From Solimicrobium silvestre (lineage in GTDB: Bacteria; Pseudomonadota; Gammaproteobacteria; Burkholderiales; Burkholderiaceae_D): a DNA stretch of 64,000 bases. Both the position numbers and the translations under genes were made by a program. Below the pieces are notes generated by a model. It was not told the DNA's origin. It worked only from the letters and a program-made list of their open reading frames with translations, and ran no database searches. The stretch lies in the NCBI RefSeq assembly GCF_002976435.1, contig NZ_PUGF01000015.1:1-64000 (forward strand). The letters are read 5' to 3'. Positions 29,382-39,715 of this stretch are shown here, one piece after another. The first letter of the stretch is position 1. Every line of letters starts with the position of its first letter.

Positions 29382-30217
29382 TGTTAAAAACCCGCATTCT
29401 CACAGCAGCGGTGCTGTTGGCAGTATTGTTGCCGGTTTTATTTTTTGGCGCTCCATTAGCGATAAATATTCTTTGTGCCCTATTTTTTTGTGCGGCCTGC
29501 TGGGAAAGTCTGCGTCTATTCGGACATCGCCTGCTTATTCCCGCAACCATCGTTTGGACCGGTATATTTATTTGGCTGGCGTTCATGGGAAATACGGCGC
29601 AATTTTTCCCTGTTTGGGCGCTAGGCATTGCAGCTTGGATAGCTAAATTTATTCCCTCATTAAAATTTGGTTTGCCTCCGCAAGCCAGTGCTTCAAACCG
29701 CATATTTAGCACGCTATACCTGATCTCGATACTGGCCTGTTTTTTAGCAATTCTTATTTTTCAGCGCCATTCAACAAGTTATTTGTTATCGGTGTTGGTC
29801 ATCGTTTGGGTGGCCGATATTGGGGCGTATTTCTCAGGCAAAGCATTTGGTAAACGCAAGTTGGCGCCAACTATTTCACCAGGAAAATCCTGGGAAGGCG
29901 CAATTGGCGGTTGGGTTTGTGTAGTCGCGCTTGGCGCAATCAGCACTCAAATTCCATTTTTCTCAGATAGTTTTTCCGTCACCCTGCAACATCATTGGGG
30001 TTGGCTGGGTTTATGTTTGGTATTAAGTTTATTGACTGCCTTAAGTGTGGTTGGTGATTTGGTTGAGTCGCAATTAAAACGCCGTGCACAGATAAAAGAC
30101 AGTAGTAATTTATTGCCGGGTCATGGCGGAGTTTTGGATAGAATTGATGCGTTGATTTCTGTTTTGCCGATGGCAATATTAATTGAAATTTTGGTTGAGA
30201 TAACAAGCAAATCATGA
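29381..30217 (+). CDS. cdsA: Phosphatidate cytidylyltransferase
   Basis: Makes CDP-diacylglycerol, the precursor of all phospholipids. Polytopic membrane protein of 278 residues with about eight helices. The signature is complete: [12 protein letters not shown] and [29 protein letters not shown] near the C-terminus. It overlaps uppS by 1 bp and dxr by 4 bp. Confidence 0.96.
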   Translation: MLKTRILTAAVLLAVLLPVLFFGAPLAINILCALFFCAACWESLRLFGHRLLIPATIVWTGIFIWLAFMGNTAQFFPVWALGIAAWIAKFIPSLKFGLPPQASASNRIFSTLYLISILACFLAILIFQRHSTSYLLSVLVIVWVADIGAYFSGKAFGKRKLAPTISPGKSWEGAIGGWVCVVALGAISTQIPFFSDSFSVTLQHHWGWLGLCLVLSLLTALSVVGDLVESQLKRRAQIKDSSNLLPGHGGVLDRIDALISVLPMAILIEILVEITSKS

Positions 30218-31386
30218 AGCAAACAATCACTATTTTAGGATCAACCGGTTCTATTGGGGTGTCCACTTTAGATGTAATTTCCCGGCATTCAGATCGCTAC
30301 CAAGTAGTTGCCTTGACCGCGCACAGTCGCGTGAATGAGCTTGCCAAACAGTGTGTGCAATTTAAGCCCAAGTTTGCCGTTGTTGGCAGCGTTGACGCGG
30401 CTGACGCATTGAAGGCCATATTGGCGCCTTATGACCTGAATATCAACGTGTTATTTGGTGAAGCTGCATTGTGCGATGTGGCGCGTGAATGCGATGTGGT
30501 GATGGCCGCGATTGTTGGTGCGGCTGGGTTGGCGCCAACCATGGCGGCAGCAAAGGCTGGCAAAAAAGTGCTGTTGGCGAATAAAGAAGCGCTGGTAATG
30601 TCCGGGCAATTATTCATGGATGCCGTGCGGGAAAATGGCGCAACCCTGTTGCCTATCGACAGCGAACACAACGCTATTTTTCAGTGCCTGCCGCATGATT
30701 TTAATCTTGACTCTGCCCAGCAGGGCATTGCAAAAATTTTGTTGACCGCATCAGGCGGACCTTTTTTACATAGACCGATTAATACCTTACACGATGTTAC
30801 TCCCGAGCAGGCTATTGCTCATCCGAATTGGGTGATGGGCAAGAAAATTTCGATAGACTCAGCCACCATGATGAATAAGGGGCTGGAAGTCATAGAGGCA
30901 CACTGGTTATTTGCTGTGCCGGTTGACCAAATTGAAGTGGTTATACATCCTCAAAGTGTGATTCACTCAATGGTCTCGTACGTTGATGGTTCCATGTTGG
31001 CGCAATTGGGTAATCCAGATATGCGTACGCCAATTGCTTATGGATTAGCTTACCCAGAGCGGATAACGTCCGGTGTGCCCCAGCTCGATATCACAAAAAT
31101 TGCTCAACTTCAATTTGAAAAGCCTGACTTTTCCAGATTCCCTTGTTTAGCGATTGCGTTCGATGCCTTACGTGCTGGTGATACTGCACCAGCCATAATG
31201 AACGCGGCCAATGAAGTTGCTGTCCAAGCGTTTCTCGATAAAAAAATTGGCTTTTTGATGATCCCAGAATTAATTACCAGTGTCATGAATAAAATTGCGA
31301 ATAGCCCAGTGATCGATTTAGATGGTGTGATGGAGCAAGACGCATTGGCGCGTGAAGCAGCTATGCACTTTATTGCATCGTATTGA
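30214..31386 (+). CDS. dxr: 1-deoxy-D-xylulose 5-phosphate reductoisomerase
   Basis: Second step of the MEP isoprenoid pathway; makes MEP using NADPH. The 390 residues begin with the NADPH-binding [16 protein letters not shown]. The metal and substrate site lies in [13 protein letters not shown] and in the [18 protein letters not shown] region. It shares the operon with uppS, the consumer of isoprenoid units, and overlaps cdsA by 4 bp. Confidence 0.98.
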   Translation: MKQTITILGSTGSIGVSTLDVISRHSDRYQVVALTAHSRVNELAKQCVQFKPKFAVVGSVDAADALKAILAPYDLNINVLFGEAALCDVARECDVVMAAIVGAAGLAPTMAAAKAGKKVLLANKEALVMSGQLFMDAVRENGATLLPIDSEHNAIFQCLPHDFNLDSAQQGIAKILLTASGGPFLHRPINTLHDVTPEQAIAHPNWVMGKKISIDSATMMNKGLEVIEAHWLFAVPVDQIEVVIHPQSVIHSMVSYVDGSMLAQLGNPDMRTPIAYGLAYPERITSGVPQLDITKIAQLQFEKPDFSRFPCLAIAFDALRAGDTAPAIMNAANEVAVQAFLDKKIGFLMIPELITSVMNKIANSPVIDLDGVMEQDALAREAAMHFIASY

Positions 31387-31387
31387 T

Positions 31388-32737
31388 ATGAGTTTCATTC
31401 ATACGGCGCTAGCCTTCCTCTTTGCTCTTTGCACATTAATTGTGTTTCATGAATTGGGACATTATTGGGTCGCACGACTTTGTAATGTCAAAGTGCTGCG
31501 GTTCTCGCTTGGAATGGGCAAGGTTTTGTTTTCTCGTCGGTTTGGCCCAGACCAGACCGAATGGGTGATTTCGGCGCTACCGCTGGGCGGTTACGTCAAA
31601 ATGCTGGACTCGCGTGAACAAGAACTGGGCGAAATTGCCCCGGCTGATTTGGCCCGGGAATTTACCCGTCAATCAGTTTGGAAACGCATTGCTATTGTCG
31701 CCGCTGGCCCTTTGGCTAACTTTATCCTGGCGATTTTTTTGTTTTCAATTCTGTACATGGTGGGTATGCCCGAGCCCATTGCCAAGTTACGCCATCCAGC
31801 ACCATCCACCCAGGCTTATCAGGCAGGAATACGCGGTGATGAGCTAGTTACTGCGGTAAATAGTAAGCCGATACAGTTTTGGTCTGAATTACGCTGGGAA
31901 TTGCTGCAACAAGCGGTAGATAAGCAGGCGGCCACATTAACGCTGGTTTCGGACGGATCAACCCGTCAAGTGACATTAAGCTTAGACGGCTTATCACCGC
32001 AAGATTTAGAAACGGATTTTTTGAGTGCGTTAGGATTGAGTTTAGCGCTCTCCAAGGCGCAATTAGGTCAGGTGGTGCCAGATGGCCCAGCAATGCGCGC
32101 AGGCCTTCAAAAAGACGATATTGTTACTGAGATTGACGGCAAAGTGATTTTTGATAGTTTGGATTTAATCGAAACGGTTCGAGCCTCCCCGAATAAATTA
32201 CTTCAACTCAAGGTCAGCAGATCTGGCGCCATACTCGAGTTCACAGCCACTCCCGAGGCAGTCACCGTGAATGGGCAGCTAATTGGCAAGCTGAATGTGG
32301 AAGTTCGCTCTACACCCGAGGTGCTTGATCATCAGGAATCACTCTTCGCTGCGATTCAAAAAGCCTCCCAGCGTACTTGGAGCACCAGTGTTTTGACCTT
32401 GAAAATGATAGGGAAAATGGTGCTTGGCGAAGTTTCGCTTAAAAATATTACCGGACCGCTGACCATTGCCGATTATGCCGGGCAGACTGCCAAAATTGGC
32501 TGGATCAGCTACGTAAATTTCCTAGCTTTCATTAGTATTAGCCTCGGAGTGATGAATTTACTACCCATACCTGTATTAGATGGCGGACATTTGTTGTATT
32601 ATTCGCTGGAAGTTTTAACTGGACGACCAGTTTCAACACGTTTTTGGGAAATGGCCCAGCGGGCTGGACTAGCTATTTTGATGATATTAATGTTTGTCGC
32701 CTTCTTTAACGATATTGTGAGATTGCTGCCAACCTAG
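31388..32737 (+). CDS. rseP: RseP site-2 intramembrane metalloprotease
   Basis: Inner-membrane zinc protease that cleaves RseA in the sigma-E envelope stress pathway and clears signal peptides. I use ATG 31388, one base after the dxr stop (449 residues). The zinc motif HELGH lies near residue 21 in VFHELGHYWVAR, and the third ligand is in NLLPIPVLDGGH. Two PDZ domains lie between (AYQAGIRGDELVTAVN and AMRAGLQKDDIVTEIDGK). The order dxr-rseP-bamA links it to outer-membrane quality control. Confidence 0.96.
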   Translation: MSFIHTALAFLFALCTLIVFHELGHYWVARLCNVKVLRFSLGMGKVLFSRRFGPDQTEWVISALPLGGYVKMLDSREQELGEIAPADLAREFTRQSVWKRIAIVAAGPLANFILAIFLFSILYMVGMPEPIAKLRHPAPSTQAYQAGIRGDELVTAVNSKPIQFWSELRWELLQQAVDKQAATLTLVSDGSTRQVTLSLDGLSPQDLETDFLSALGLSLALSKAQLGQVVPDGPAMRAGLQKDDIVTEIDGKVIFDSLDLIETVRASPNKLLQLKVSRSGAILEFTATPEAVTVNGQLIGKLNVEVRSTPEVLDHQESLFAAIQKASQRTWSTSVLTLKMIGKMVLGEVSLKNITGPLTIADYAGQTAKIGWISYVNFLAFISISLGVMNLLPIPVLDGGHLLYYSLEVLTGRPVSTRFWEMAQRAGLAILMILMFVAFFNDIVRLLPT

Positions 32738-32832
32738 TTTCAACTAAGTTTCAAAATAGCGCCAGCCTATTGCCGACGTTGTCATATTTTTTGCTTTACT
32801 TAATAAGAATACTGTTAAAGAACTCATTGCCA

Positions 32833-35220
32833 ATGAAATTACATTCTGCGTATTTTCCCCTGCCTAATTTCCCGCGTCGTTTGGTTGCTATTGCCGCTTT
32901 TGCACTAAGCAGTGGTTCTGCTTTGGCTATTCAGCCATTTGTAGTCAAAGATATTCGTGTTGAGGGTGCTCAAAGAACCGAGGCCGGTACCATTTTTAGT
33001 TATCTGCCAGTTCGGGTAGGAGATACCTTTACAGATGAAAAAAGTATTGCAGCGATTAAATCACTGTACGCAACCGGATTTTTTAAAGACGTTCAAATTG
33101 AAGCGCAAGGCAATGTTTTAGTCATTGTGCTGGAAGAGCGTCCGTCGGTTGGGTTGGTTGAGTTTACCGGGATGAAAGAGTTTGAAAAAGACGTATTGAT
33201 TAAAGCGTTAAAAGAAATTGGCGTTGGTGAGGGCCGTATTTTTGATAAAGCTTCGGTTGATCGTGCCGAGCAAGAGTTGAAGCGCCAGTATTTATCACGC
33301 GGTTTGTATGGCGTGCAAGTCACTACCACGGTTACGCCAATTGAGCGGAATCGCGTCAATATTAATTTTGTGGTGGATGAGGGTGAAGTTGCCCGGATTA
33401 AAAAAATTAGTTTTATCGGTAACAAAGCGTTTAGCGATAAAGAATTGCAAGACAATATTGCCCTGCGTACTCCTGGTTGGTTTACCTGGTATAGCAAGGC
33501 TGATCAATATTCAAAACAAAAACTCTCTGGCGATTTAGAGTCATTAAAATCGTTTTATCAAAATCGTGGTTATATCGAGATGAATGTGGATTCGACGCAG
33601 ATATCGATTACCCCTGATAAAAAAGATATTTATATAACAATTAATTTAACTGAGGGTGAGCAATACACCGTCACCGATATCCGACTAGAAGGCGAAACTT
33701 TTGGACGTGATGCAGAATTTAAATCATTGCTCACCTTAAAATCTGGCGAAACCTATTCTGCAGCGAAATTGACTGAAAGTACCAAGAAGATTACTGATCG
33801 CATGGGTAATTTCGGTTATGCATTTGCGAATGTGAATGCTAACCCTGACGTGGACAGAGAAAAGAAAGAAGTTGCATTTACGATCTTCTTGGATCCTGGT
33901 AAGCGCGTCTATGTACGTAAAATTGGTTTCGCTGGTAATACCACCACGCGTGACGAAGTTATTCGACGCGAATTCCGGCAATTTGAAGGTTCGTGGTACG
34001 ACGGCCAAAAAATCAAATTGTCACGCGACCGCGTTGATAGATTGGGTTATTTTAAAGAAGTCACTATTGAAACCCCTGAAGTGGCAGGCAGCACGGATCA
34101 AATTGACGTTAATTTGAATGTGGTTGAAAATCCGACTGGTAACTTCACCTTGGGTGCTGGTTACTCACAAGCTGAGCATTTCACAATTTCCGGCGGTTTA
34201 TCAAAAAGCAATGCCTTTGGTAGCGGTGACACGATAGGTATTAGCGTTAATACCAGCCAAATTAACCGTACAGTGGCTTTGTCGCGCTATGAGCCGTATT
34301 TAACGGATGACGGCATTAGCCGCAGTGAGGAAGTGTATCTGCGTACCAATACTGCACCGATCGGCAGTTTCGGTGGCTATAACGTGCGAACCATCGGTTC
34401 TGATGTGAAGTTTGGTGTGCCGTTTACTGAGCTTGATACCATTTATTTTGGTTTGGGTGTTGAAAACACTAAAGTAGAAACCAAGACAGGTAGCCCTTAT
34501 CGTTATCAAAAATATGTGACTGATTACGGTAATGGTCAAATTTTCTATGTGCCAGAAAACCCTATTACTGGTGCTCCATCGTATATTGATGAGGTGCCAG
34601 GAGTTGCAAAAACATTCGCTTTCCCAATGACCATGGCTTGGCAACGTGATAGTCGTGACAGTGCTTTAACACCAAGTATTGGTAGTTACCAACGCGCTAA
34701 TTTGGAAGTGGCATTGTTGGGCGATATGAAATACATGCGAACTGTTTATCAACGGCAATATTTCCAGCCATTTTTTAGCAATTTCGCCACCTTGGCATTA
34801 AATGGTGAGATTGATTACGGACGTGGTTTTAACGGGAATCCTTTCCCTATCTTTAAAAACTGGTATGCGGGCGGTATCGGTTCTGTGCGTGGCTTTGAAA
34901 CATCTTCTTTGGGTAGTAAAGATCCTGTTACCGGTGACTCAACCGGTGGTGCATCGCGTTTGATTTTAAATGCTGAATTACAATTCCCATTCCCAGGATC
35001 AGCCAATGACCGTTCCTTGCGTTGGTTCGTGTTTAGCGATGCAGGTAACGTATACGATGAAGGCGCGGCATTTAGAGGCGGTGTAAAAGCTTCCTACGGT
35101 ATAGGTATTTCTTGGCTTTCACCGATGGGACCGTTGAAGTTGAGTTTGGCTCATGCAATTAATGCAACAGATCTTGATAGGAAAAAACCATTTGATTTCC
35201 AAATTGGTGGTGGCTTCTAA
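32833..35220 (+). CDS. bamA: BamA, outer-membrane protein assembly factor
   Basis: Central Omp85 protein that inserts beta-barrels into the outer membrane. I use ATG 32833 (795 residues); the earlier TTG at 32770 would place 21 odd residues before the signal peptide. The signal peptide ends around SSGSALA. Five POTRA domains follow (first: FVVKDIRVEGAQRTEAGTIFSYLPV). The barrel carries the conserved GSVRGFETSSLG loop and ends in Phe (QIGGGF), the outer-membrane targeting residue. It is followed by the chaperone gene skp. Confidence 0.97.
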   Translation: MKLHSAYFPLPNFPRRLVAIAAFALSSGSALAIQPFVVKDIRVEGAQRTEAGTIFSYLPVRVGDTFTDEKSIAAIKSLYATGFFKDVQIEAQGNVLVIVLEERPSVGLVEFTGMKEFEKDVLIKALKEIGVGEGRIFDKASVDRAEQELKRQYLSRGLYGVQVTTTVTPIERNRVNINFVVDEGEVARIKKISFIGNKAFSDKELQDNIALRTPGWFTWYSKADQYSKQKLSGDLESLKSFYQNRGYIEMNVDSTQISITPDKKDIYITINLTEGEQYTVTDIRLEGETFGRDAEFKSLLTLKSGETYSAAKLTESTKKITDRMGNFGYAFANVNANPDVDREKKEVAFTIFLDPGKRVYVRKIGFAGNTTTRDEVIRREFRQFEGSWYDGQKIKLSRDRVDRLGYFKEVTIETPEVAGSTDQIDVNLNVVENPTGNFTLGAGYSQAEHFTISGGLSKSNAFGSGDTIGISVNTSQINRTVALSRYEPYLTDDGISRSEEVYLRTNTAPIGSFGGYNVRTIGSDVKFGVPFTELDTIYFGLGVENTKVETKTGSPYRYQKYVTDYGNGQIFYVPENPITGAPSYIDEVPGVAKTFAFPMTMAWQRDSRDSALTPSIGSYQRANLEVALLGDMKYMRTVYQRQYFQPFFSNFATLALNGEIDYGRGFNGNPFPIFKNWYAGGIGSVRGFETSSLGSKDPVTGDSTGGASRLILNAELQFPFPGSANDRSLRWFVFSDAGNVYDEGAAFRGGVKASYGIGISWLSPMGPLKLSLAHAINATDLDRKKPFDFQIGGGF

Positions 35221-35296
35221 TTCCATTGAAGTGTTGTTCGTAAATGGCTATTATGTGATGGTTTTGTAAGAAAAATTATTTCAGCGGAGAATTATC

Positions 35297-35812
35297 TTGA
35301 AACACTATGCAATTTCATCTTTATTGCAGTTATTGATGGCTTCTGGCTGCATGTTGGTCGTCGTGAGTGCTACCGCGGACGAAACTAAAATTGGATTCGT
35401 GAGTACTGAACGCATTACGCGTGAATCAGAGCCAGCCAAAGCGTCCGAAGCCCGGTTGGAAGCAGAGTTCTCTCAGCGTCGTAAAGATTTGCAGGATTTC
35501 ACTATCAAAATCAAAGCGATGGCTGAAAAATTAGATAAAGATTCCCCTGTTATTTCTGAATCAGATCGCCTCAAACGGCAACGTGAGTTATCGGATATGG
35601 ATCAGGATTTTCAGCGTAAGCAACGCGCTTATCGTGAAGACGTGAATCAACGTATTAATGAAGAAACTGTTAAGTTAAATGAGCGCGCCACAAAAGTGAT
35701 AAAGCAAATTGCTGAAGCTGAAAAATTCGACATCGTCCTGCAAGATAATGTTGTGTATTTCAGTCCACGTATCGACATCACTGACAAAGTGATGAAAGCA
35801 TTGAGTAAATAA
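35297..35812 (+). CDS. skp: Skp/OmpH periplasmic chaperone
   Basis: Trimeric jellyfish-shaped chaperone that carries unfolded outer-membrane proteins to BamA. The 171 residues comprise a signal peptide (to about TADE), a strand KIGFVSTERI, and a long coiled coil (about 50-130, rich in K, R, E, Q) ending FDIVLQDNVVYFSPRIDITDKVMKAL. The start is TTG 35297, supported by a GGAGA site 7 bp upstream; no in-frame ATG is near. The stop overlaps the lpxD ATG by one base. Confidence 0.94.
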   Translation: MKHYAISSLLQLLMASGCMLVVVSATADETKIGFVSTERITRESEPAKASEARLEAEFSQRRKDLQDFTIKIKAMAEKLDKDSPVISESDRLKRQRELSDMDQDFQRKQRAYREDVNQRINEETVKLNERATKVIKQIAEAEKFDIVLQDNVVYFSPRIDITDKVMKALSK

Positions 35813-36882
35813 TGTCTGGACTTCATCTAAGTGAATTAATTGACCGCTTAGGCGGTCAATTAATTTGTGATACTGATTTAGTGGTGGATAGCATTGCCCC
35901 TCTGGAGCACGCACACGCAAACAGCATCACGTTTCTATCTAATCCCAAGTTACGCAATCAAGCCGGTAATACTCTCGCTGCCGCCATCATTATCAAAGCA
36001 GCCGATGCTGAGTTTTTGCGATCGCAATTTAAGGGCGCGTTGATTTTAGTTGATAATCCGTACGCGTATTTTGCAAAAACCGCGCAATTATTTGCTGAAT
36101 TAAAACGGCAGCCCCTAGTGCCCGGCATACATCCTAGTGCCAGCGTTGATCCGACTGCCCGTATTGCTGCCAGTGCGGCGATTGGACCGTTGGTTTGTAT
36201 TGAAGAAAACGCCGTTATTGGCGAGCATGTGCAAATTGATGCCGGCTGTTTTATTGGTCACGGCGCACAGATTGGCGCGCACAGTCATTTTCACGCTAAC
36301 GTCACCTGGCACCATGAATGCCGTATCGGGCAACGTGCCATTATTTATTCTGGTGCGGTGATCGGCGGTGAAGGGTTTGGATTCGCGAATGAAGCTGGGC
36401 GCTGGTTGAAGATTCCCCAAACGGGTGGCGTAGCGATAGGTGATGACGTTGAGATTGGTGCGAATACCTGCATAGATCGCGGCGCCTTAACTGACACGAT
36501 CATCGAAGACGGCGTTAAGTTAGATAATCAAATTCAAATCGGCCACAACTGCCATATCGGCGCACACACGGCCATGGCTGGTTGCGTTGGTGTTGCCGGT
36601 AGCGCCAAAATTGGCAGTCATTGTACTTTTGGTGGTGCTGCAATGGTGTTGGGGCATTTAACCATTGCTGACAATGTGCATATTTCTTCGGGAAGTATGG
36701 TGTCAAGATCCATCTTGGAAGCAGGTCAATATACCGGTTTTTATCCTTTGGCAAAAAATGCCGATTGGGAAAAATCTGCTGCAATCGTTCGTAATTTAGA
36801 TAGCCTGCGCGACAAAGTACGCGCCATGGAAAAAACAATTCAATCGCTCACTAGCGCTCAAAATGGAAAAAAAGATGAATAG
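35812..36882 (+). CDS. lpxD: UDP-3-O-(3-hydroxyacyl)glucosamine N-acyltransferase
   Basis: Adds the second acyl chain in lipid A synthesis. The 356 residues have an N-terminal uridine-binding domain ([13 protein letters not shown]), a left-handed beta-helix of hexapeptide repeats (about 105-310) with the catalytic His region in [16 protein letters not shown], and a C-terminal helix. It overlaps fabZ by 8 bp. Confidence 0.97.
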   Translation: MSGLHLSELIDRLGGQLICDTDLVVDSIAPLEHAHANSITFLSNPKLRNQAGNTLAAAIIIKAADAEFLRSQFKGALILVDNPYAYFAKTAQLFAELKRQPLVPGIHPSASVDPTARIAASAAIGPLVCIEENAVIGEHVQIDAGCFIGHGAQIGAHSHFHANVTWHHECRIGQRAIIYSGAVIGGEGFGFANEAGRWLKIPQTGGVAIGDDVEIGANTCIDRGALTDTIIEDGVKLDNQIQIGHNCHIGAHTAMAGCVGVAGSAKIGSHCTFGGAAMVLGHLTIADNVHISSGSMVSRSILEAGQYTGFYPLAKNADWEKSAAIVRNLDSLRDKVRAMEKTIQSLTSAQNGKKDE

Positions 36883-37357
36883 CTTAGACATTAATCAGAT
36901 CAAAGAATACTTGCCGCACCGTTACCCAATGTTACTGGTTGACCGGGTACTGAATTGGGAATCAGGCAAGACTATTACCGCGATTAAAAACGTGACTGCC
37001 AATGAAGAATTTTTCAACGGCCATTTCCCGAATAAACCGGTGATGCCTGGTGTATTAATGATTGAAGCAATGGCACAGGCCGCTGCTTTATTATCGTTTC
37101 TAACCATGGGGCAAAAACCCGATGAAAATACCTTAGTGTATTTTTTAGGAATTGATAATGCACGCTTTAAACGGCCAGTTGAGCCGGGTGATCAGTTGAA
37201 ATTAGAGGTTGAAATTGTCAAGGTTGCGCGTGGTATCTGGAAATACAAAGCAACTGCCTCAGTGGATGGTCAGTTAGCCGTGGAAGCTGATTTGATGTGC
37301 ACTTTACGCACAGTAGAAAGTTCAGCCGCTAAGCCAGCCCCTGTGGTGCCAGATTAA
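36875..37357 (+). CDS. fabZ: 3-hydroxyacyl-ACP dehydratase FabZ
   Basis: Hot-dog-fold dehydratase of fatty acid elongation; it competes with LpxA for 3-hydroxyacyl-ACP. I use ATG 36875 (160 residues, [25 protein letters not shown]); an ATG at 36863 is possible. The catalytic His lies in [20 protein letters not shown] and the Glu follows in the same motif. It is coupled to lpxD by overlap. Confidence 0.97.
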   Translation: MNSLDINQIKEYLPHRYPMLLVDRVLNWESGKTITAIKNVTANEEFFNGHFPNKPVMPGVLMIEAMAQAAALLSFLTMGQKPDENTLVYFLGIDNARFKRPVEPGDQLKLEVEIVKVARGIWKYKATASVDGQLAVEADLMCTLRTVESSAAKPAPVVPD

Positions 37358-37371
37358 TCAGGAGCGTGAGC

Positions 37372-38160
37372 ATGAGTAAAATCCATTCGACAGCGATTAT
37401 TGCTAAAGAAGCGTGTTTGGATAGTTCGGTCGAAGTAGGTGCTTACAGCATCATCGGCCCACATGTGCAGATTGCTGCCGGGACTAAAATCGGCCCGCAT
37501 GTGGTGCTGGAAGGTCATACGACGATTGGCCGTGACAATACATTTTTTCAATTTTCCTCCATCGGCGCAGCGCCACAAGATAAAAAATATGCAGGTGAGC
37601 CGACTCGCCTGGAAATTGGCGACCGTAATACGGTGCGTGAATTTTGTACTTTTAATTTAGGTACGGTGCAAGATGCTGACGTGACTCGGATTGGTCACGA
37701 CAATTTGATGATGGCGTATGTACACATTGCGCACGATTGCCAAGTTGGGAATAACACTATTTTTGCCAATAATGCCTCTATCGCCGGTCATGTGGAAATT
37801 GGTGACTGGGTAATTTTAGGCGGCTTTGCTGGCGTACATCAGTTTTGTAAAATTGGCGCGCATGCCATGTTGGGGATGAATACCAGTCTCACTCAAGACG
37901 TGCCTCCGTTTGTAATCTTGTCAGGCAATCCGGCGGCGGTACATGGCTTGAATCTGGAGGGCTTGAAACGGCGCGGTTTCACACGTGAGCAACTTAATGC
38001 CATCCGACAGATTTACAAATTATTGTATAAATCTGGTTTAACGTTGGAAGAAGCCAAGTTGGCAATGCAAGCTGCTCTTGCCGAACACCCTGCAGCGCAG
38101 CAACAGATTCAGCAAATGCAAACATTCTTAGAGCGCTCTACGCGTGGAATTGTGCGTTGA
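37372..38160 (+). CDS. lpxA: UDP-N-acetylglucosamine O-acyltransferase
   Basis: First step of lipid A synthesis. I use ATG 37372 with AGGAG 7 bp upstream (262 residues); GTG 37366 is too close to that site. The hexapeptide beta-helix is clear, and the catalytic His lies in MMAYVHIAHDCQVG. The C-terminal helical domain begins GLNLEGLKRRGFT. The stop overlaps lpxB (TGATG). Confidence 0.97.
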   Translation: MSKIHSTAIIAKEACLDSSVEVGAYSIIGPHVQIAAGTKIGPHVVLEGHTTIGRDNTFFQFSSIGAAPQDKKYAGEPTRLEIGDRNTVREFCTFNLGTVQDADVTRIGHDNLMMAYVHIAHDCQVGNNTIFANNASIAGHVEIGDWVILGGFAGVHQFCKIGAHAMLGMNTSLTQDVPPFVILSGNPAAVHGLNLEGLKRRGFTREQLNAIRQIYKLLYKSGLTLEEAKLAMQAALAEHPAAQQQIQQMQTFLERSTRGIVR

Positions 38161-39302
38161 TGAGCGCTAATATTGCGGTTGTTGCGGGTGAAACCTCTGG
38201 CGATTTATTAGCTAGTCGTTTGTTATCTGGCTTACGCCCGCAATTGCCGGATGCGCATATGCACGGCATCGGCGGCAAGCACATGGCCGAATACGGTTTT
38301 GTGTCGGACTATCCGATGGAAACTTTATCCGTGCGCGGCCTGTTTGAAGTGCTGATGCATTACCGTGAAATAAAAGCAGTCCAGACAAATTTAAGTACAC
38401 AATTATTGGCTGAGCGGCCAGATGTATTTATCGGAGTTGATGCGCCTGATTTTAATTTTACGGTGGAACAGCGCCTTAAAGAAGCAGGTATTCCCACGGT
38501 ACATTTTATTGGCCCGTCAATTTGGGCTTGGCGTGCAGGGCGGATTAAAAAAATCATTAAATCGGTGTCGCATATGCTGGTGATTTTTCCGTTTGAATCG
38601 GAAATCTACCAAGCTGCCAATATCCCTGTTACCTATGTCGGTCATCCGTTAGCTGAAGTTTTGCCGCTTGAGCCAGATATGATGGCCGCACGTAAAGAAC
38701 TTGGATTGCCACTCGACGCGAATGTGGTGACGATTATGCCGGGCAGCCGGTTATCGGAAATTAATTACAATACTGCGGCCTTTATTGGCGCTGCAAAATT
38801 GCTGGCCGAGCGTGATCCATCGATTCGCTTTGTGGTGCCTATGGCGGGTTCTAAACAGCGCGATGCGTATATTCAACAAGTGGTTCAGGCTAAGTTAATG
38901 GATGTGCCGGTGCTGTTAATTGATGGCCGTTCACACACGGCGATTACTGCTGCAAATAGTGTCTTGGTGGCGTCTGGCACGGCAACGCTGGAAGTGGCTT
39001 TGTTGAAAAAGCCGATGGTGATTGCGTATAAGCAGATATGGGCTAGTTGGCAAATTATGCGGCATATGGGGTATCAGCCGTGGGTCGGTTTGCCGAATAT
39101 TTTGGCGCGGGAGTTTTTGGTGCCGGAATTTTTGCAGGATGCGGCTACGCCGTTGGCATTGGCTGATGCGCTTTGGAAGCAATTGCATGATGATAAATTG
39201 GTGACGCGCTTGAAGCAGCGGTTTTTGGAGATGCATCATAGTTTGTTGCGGGATAGTGCGAGGGAAAGTGCGCAGGCTATTCTGCAGGTTATTAATAAGT
39301 AG
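38160..39302 (+). CDS. lpxB: Lipid-A-disaccharide synthase
   Basis: Glycosyltransferase (GT19) joining UDP-diacylglucosamine and lipid X on the inner membrane. The 380 residues show AGETSGDLLASRLL, GIGGKHMAEYGF, FIGPSIWAWRAGRIKKI, TYVGHPLAEV and MPGSRLSEI. It is the last gene of the run that begins at pyrH. In many betaproteobacteria rnhB follows; here it does not. Confidence 0.97.
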   Translation: MSANIAVVAGETSGDLLASRLLSGLRPQLPDAHMHGIGGKHMAEYGFVSDYPMETLSVRGLFEVLMHYREIKAVQTNLSTQLLAERPDVFIGVDAPDFNFTVEQRLKEAGIPTVHFIGPSIWAWRAGRIKKIIKSVSHMLVIFPFESEIYQAANIPVTYVGHPLAEVLPLEPDMMAARKELGLPLDANVVTIMPGSRLSEINYNTAAFIGAAKLLAERDPSIRFVVPMAGSKQRDAYIQQVVQAKLMDVPVLLIDGRSHTAITAANSVLVASGTATLEVALLKKPMVIAYKQIWASWQIMRHMGYQPWVGLPNILAREFLVPEFLQDAATPLALADALWKQLHDDKLVTRLKQRFLEMHHSLLRDSARESAQAILQVINK

Positions 39303-39311
39303 GCAGGTAGG

Positions 39312-39333
39312 GTGGGCACGGTTTTGTGCCCAC
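39312..39333 (+). terminator. Terminator-like hairpin after lpxB
   Basis: Perfect 8-bp stem gtgggcac/gtgcccac around ggtttt, directly after lpxB. There is no downstream T run, so it may instead be a dispersed repeat palindrome. Confidence 0.5.
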
Positions 39334-39407
39334 GCGTTACGGTTGATCAACAACTATTCTGGTTTTGTTTGCTGGTTGAATATTGATTGGCGCTAGATTT
39401 ATTTTGG

Positions 39408-39600
39408 ATTGCTGGTCGGGGGTAGCCCGACAGCTACTTACCTTTTTTGCTTCGCCAAAAAAGTGTAAGCCAAAAAAGGCGACCACGCTATTTCGGAAAC
39501 CCCGATTTTTCACAGGGAAAATGGGAAAAGTTCGAAACTCGCCTGCGGCTCAGACAACGAACCTTTCTTATCCATTTTCCCTGTGAAAAACCGGCCGAAC
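39408..39600. repeat. Palindrome-rich extragenic repeat element
   Basis: Three palindromes in a row. A small one is gtcggg-ggtag-cccgac (39415-39431). A second is cttaccttttttg-cttcg-ccaaaaaag...gtaag (39437-39469). The third is a 19-bp perfect inverted repeat, 39506-39524 with 39572-39590, enclosing 47 bp. The composition suggests a repetitive non-coding element; I recall similar sequences scattered in Oxalobacteraceae genomes. No credible gene is present in 39303-39715. Confidence 0.6.
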
Positions 39601-39715
39601 TAGAAGTGGGGGTAGGTCAAAAGCAACGTCAAAACCAACTTCAACACATACATATTTCAACCAGTGCAGTATTTCACATCAGTTAATCACTACCTCAATT
39701 TTTAGGCTCATTCCC

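Noticed and set aside
39387-39686. Two overlapping plus-strand frames of 67 and 79 codons
   Set aside because: They read through the palindromic repeat element and have no coding character.
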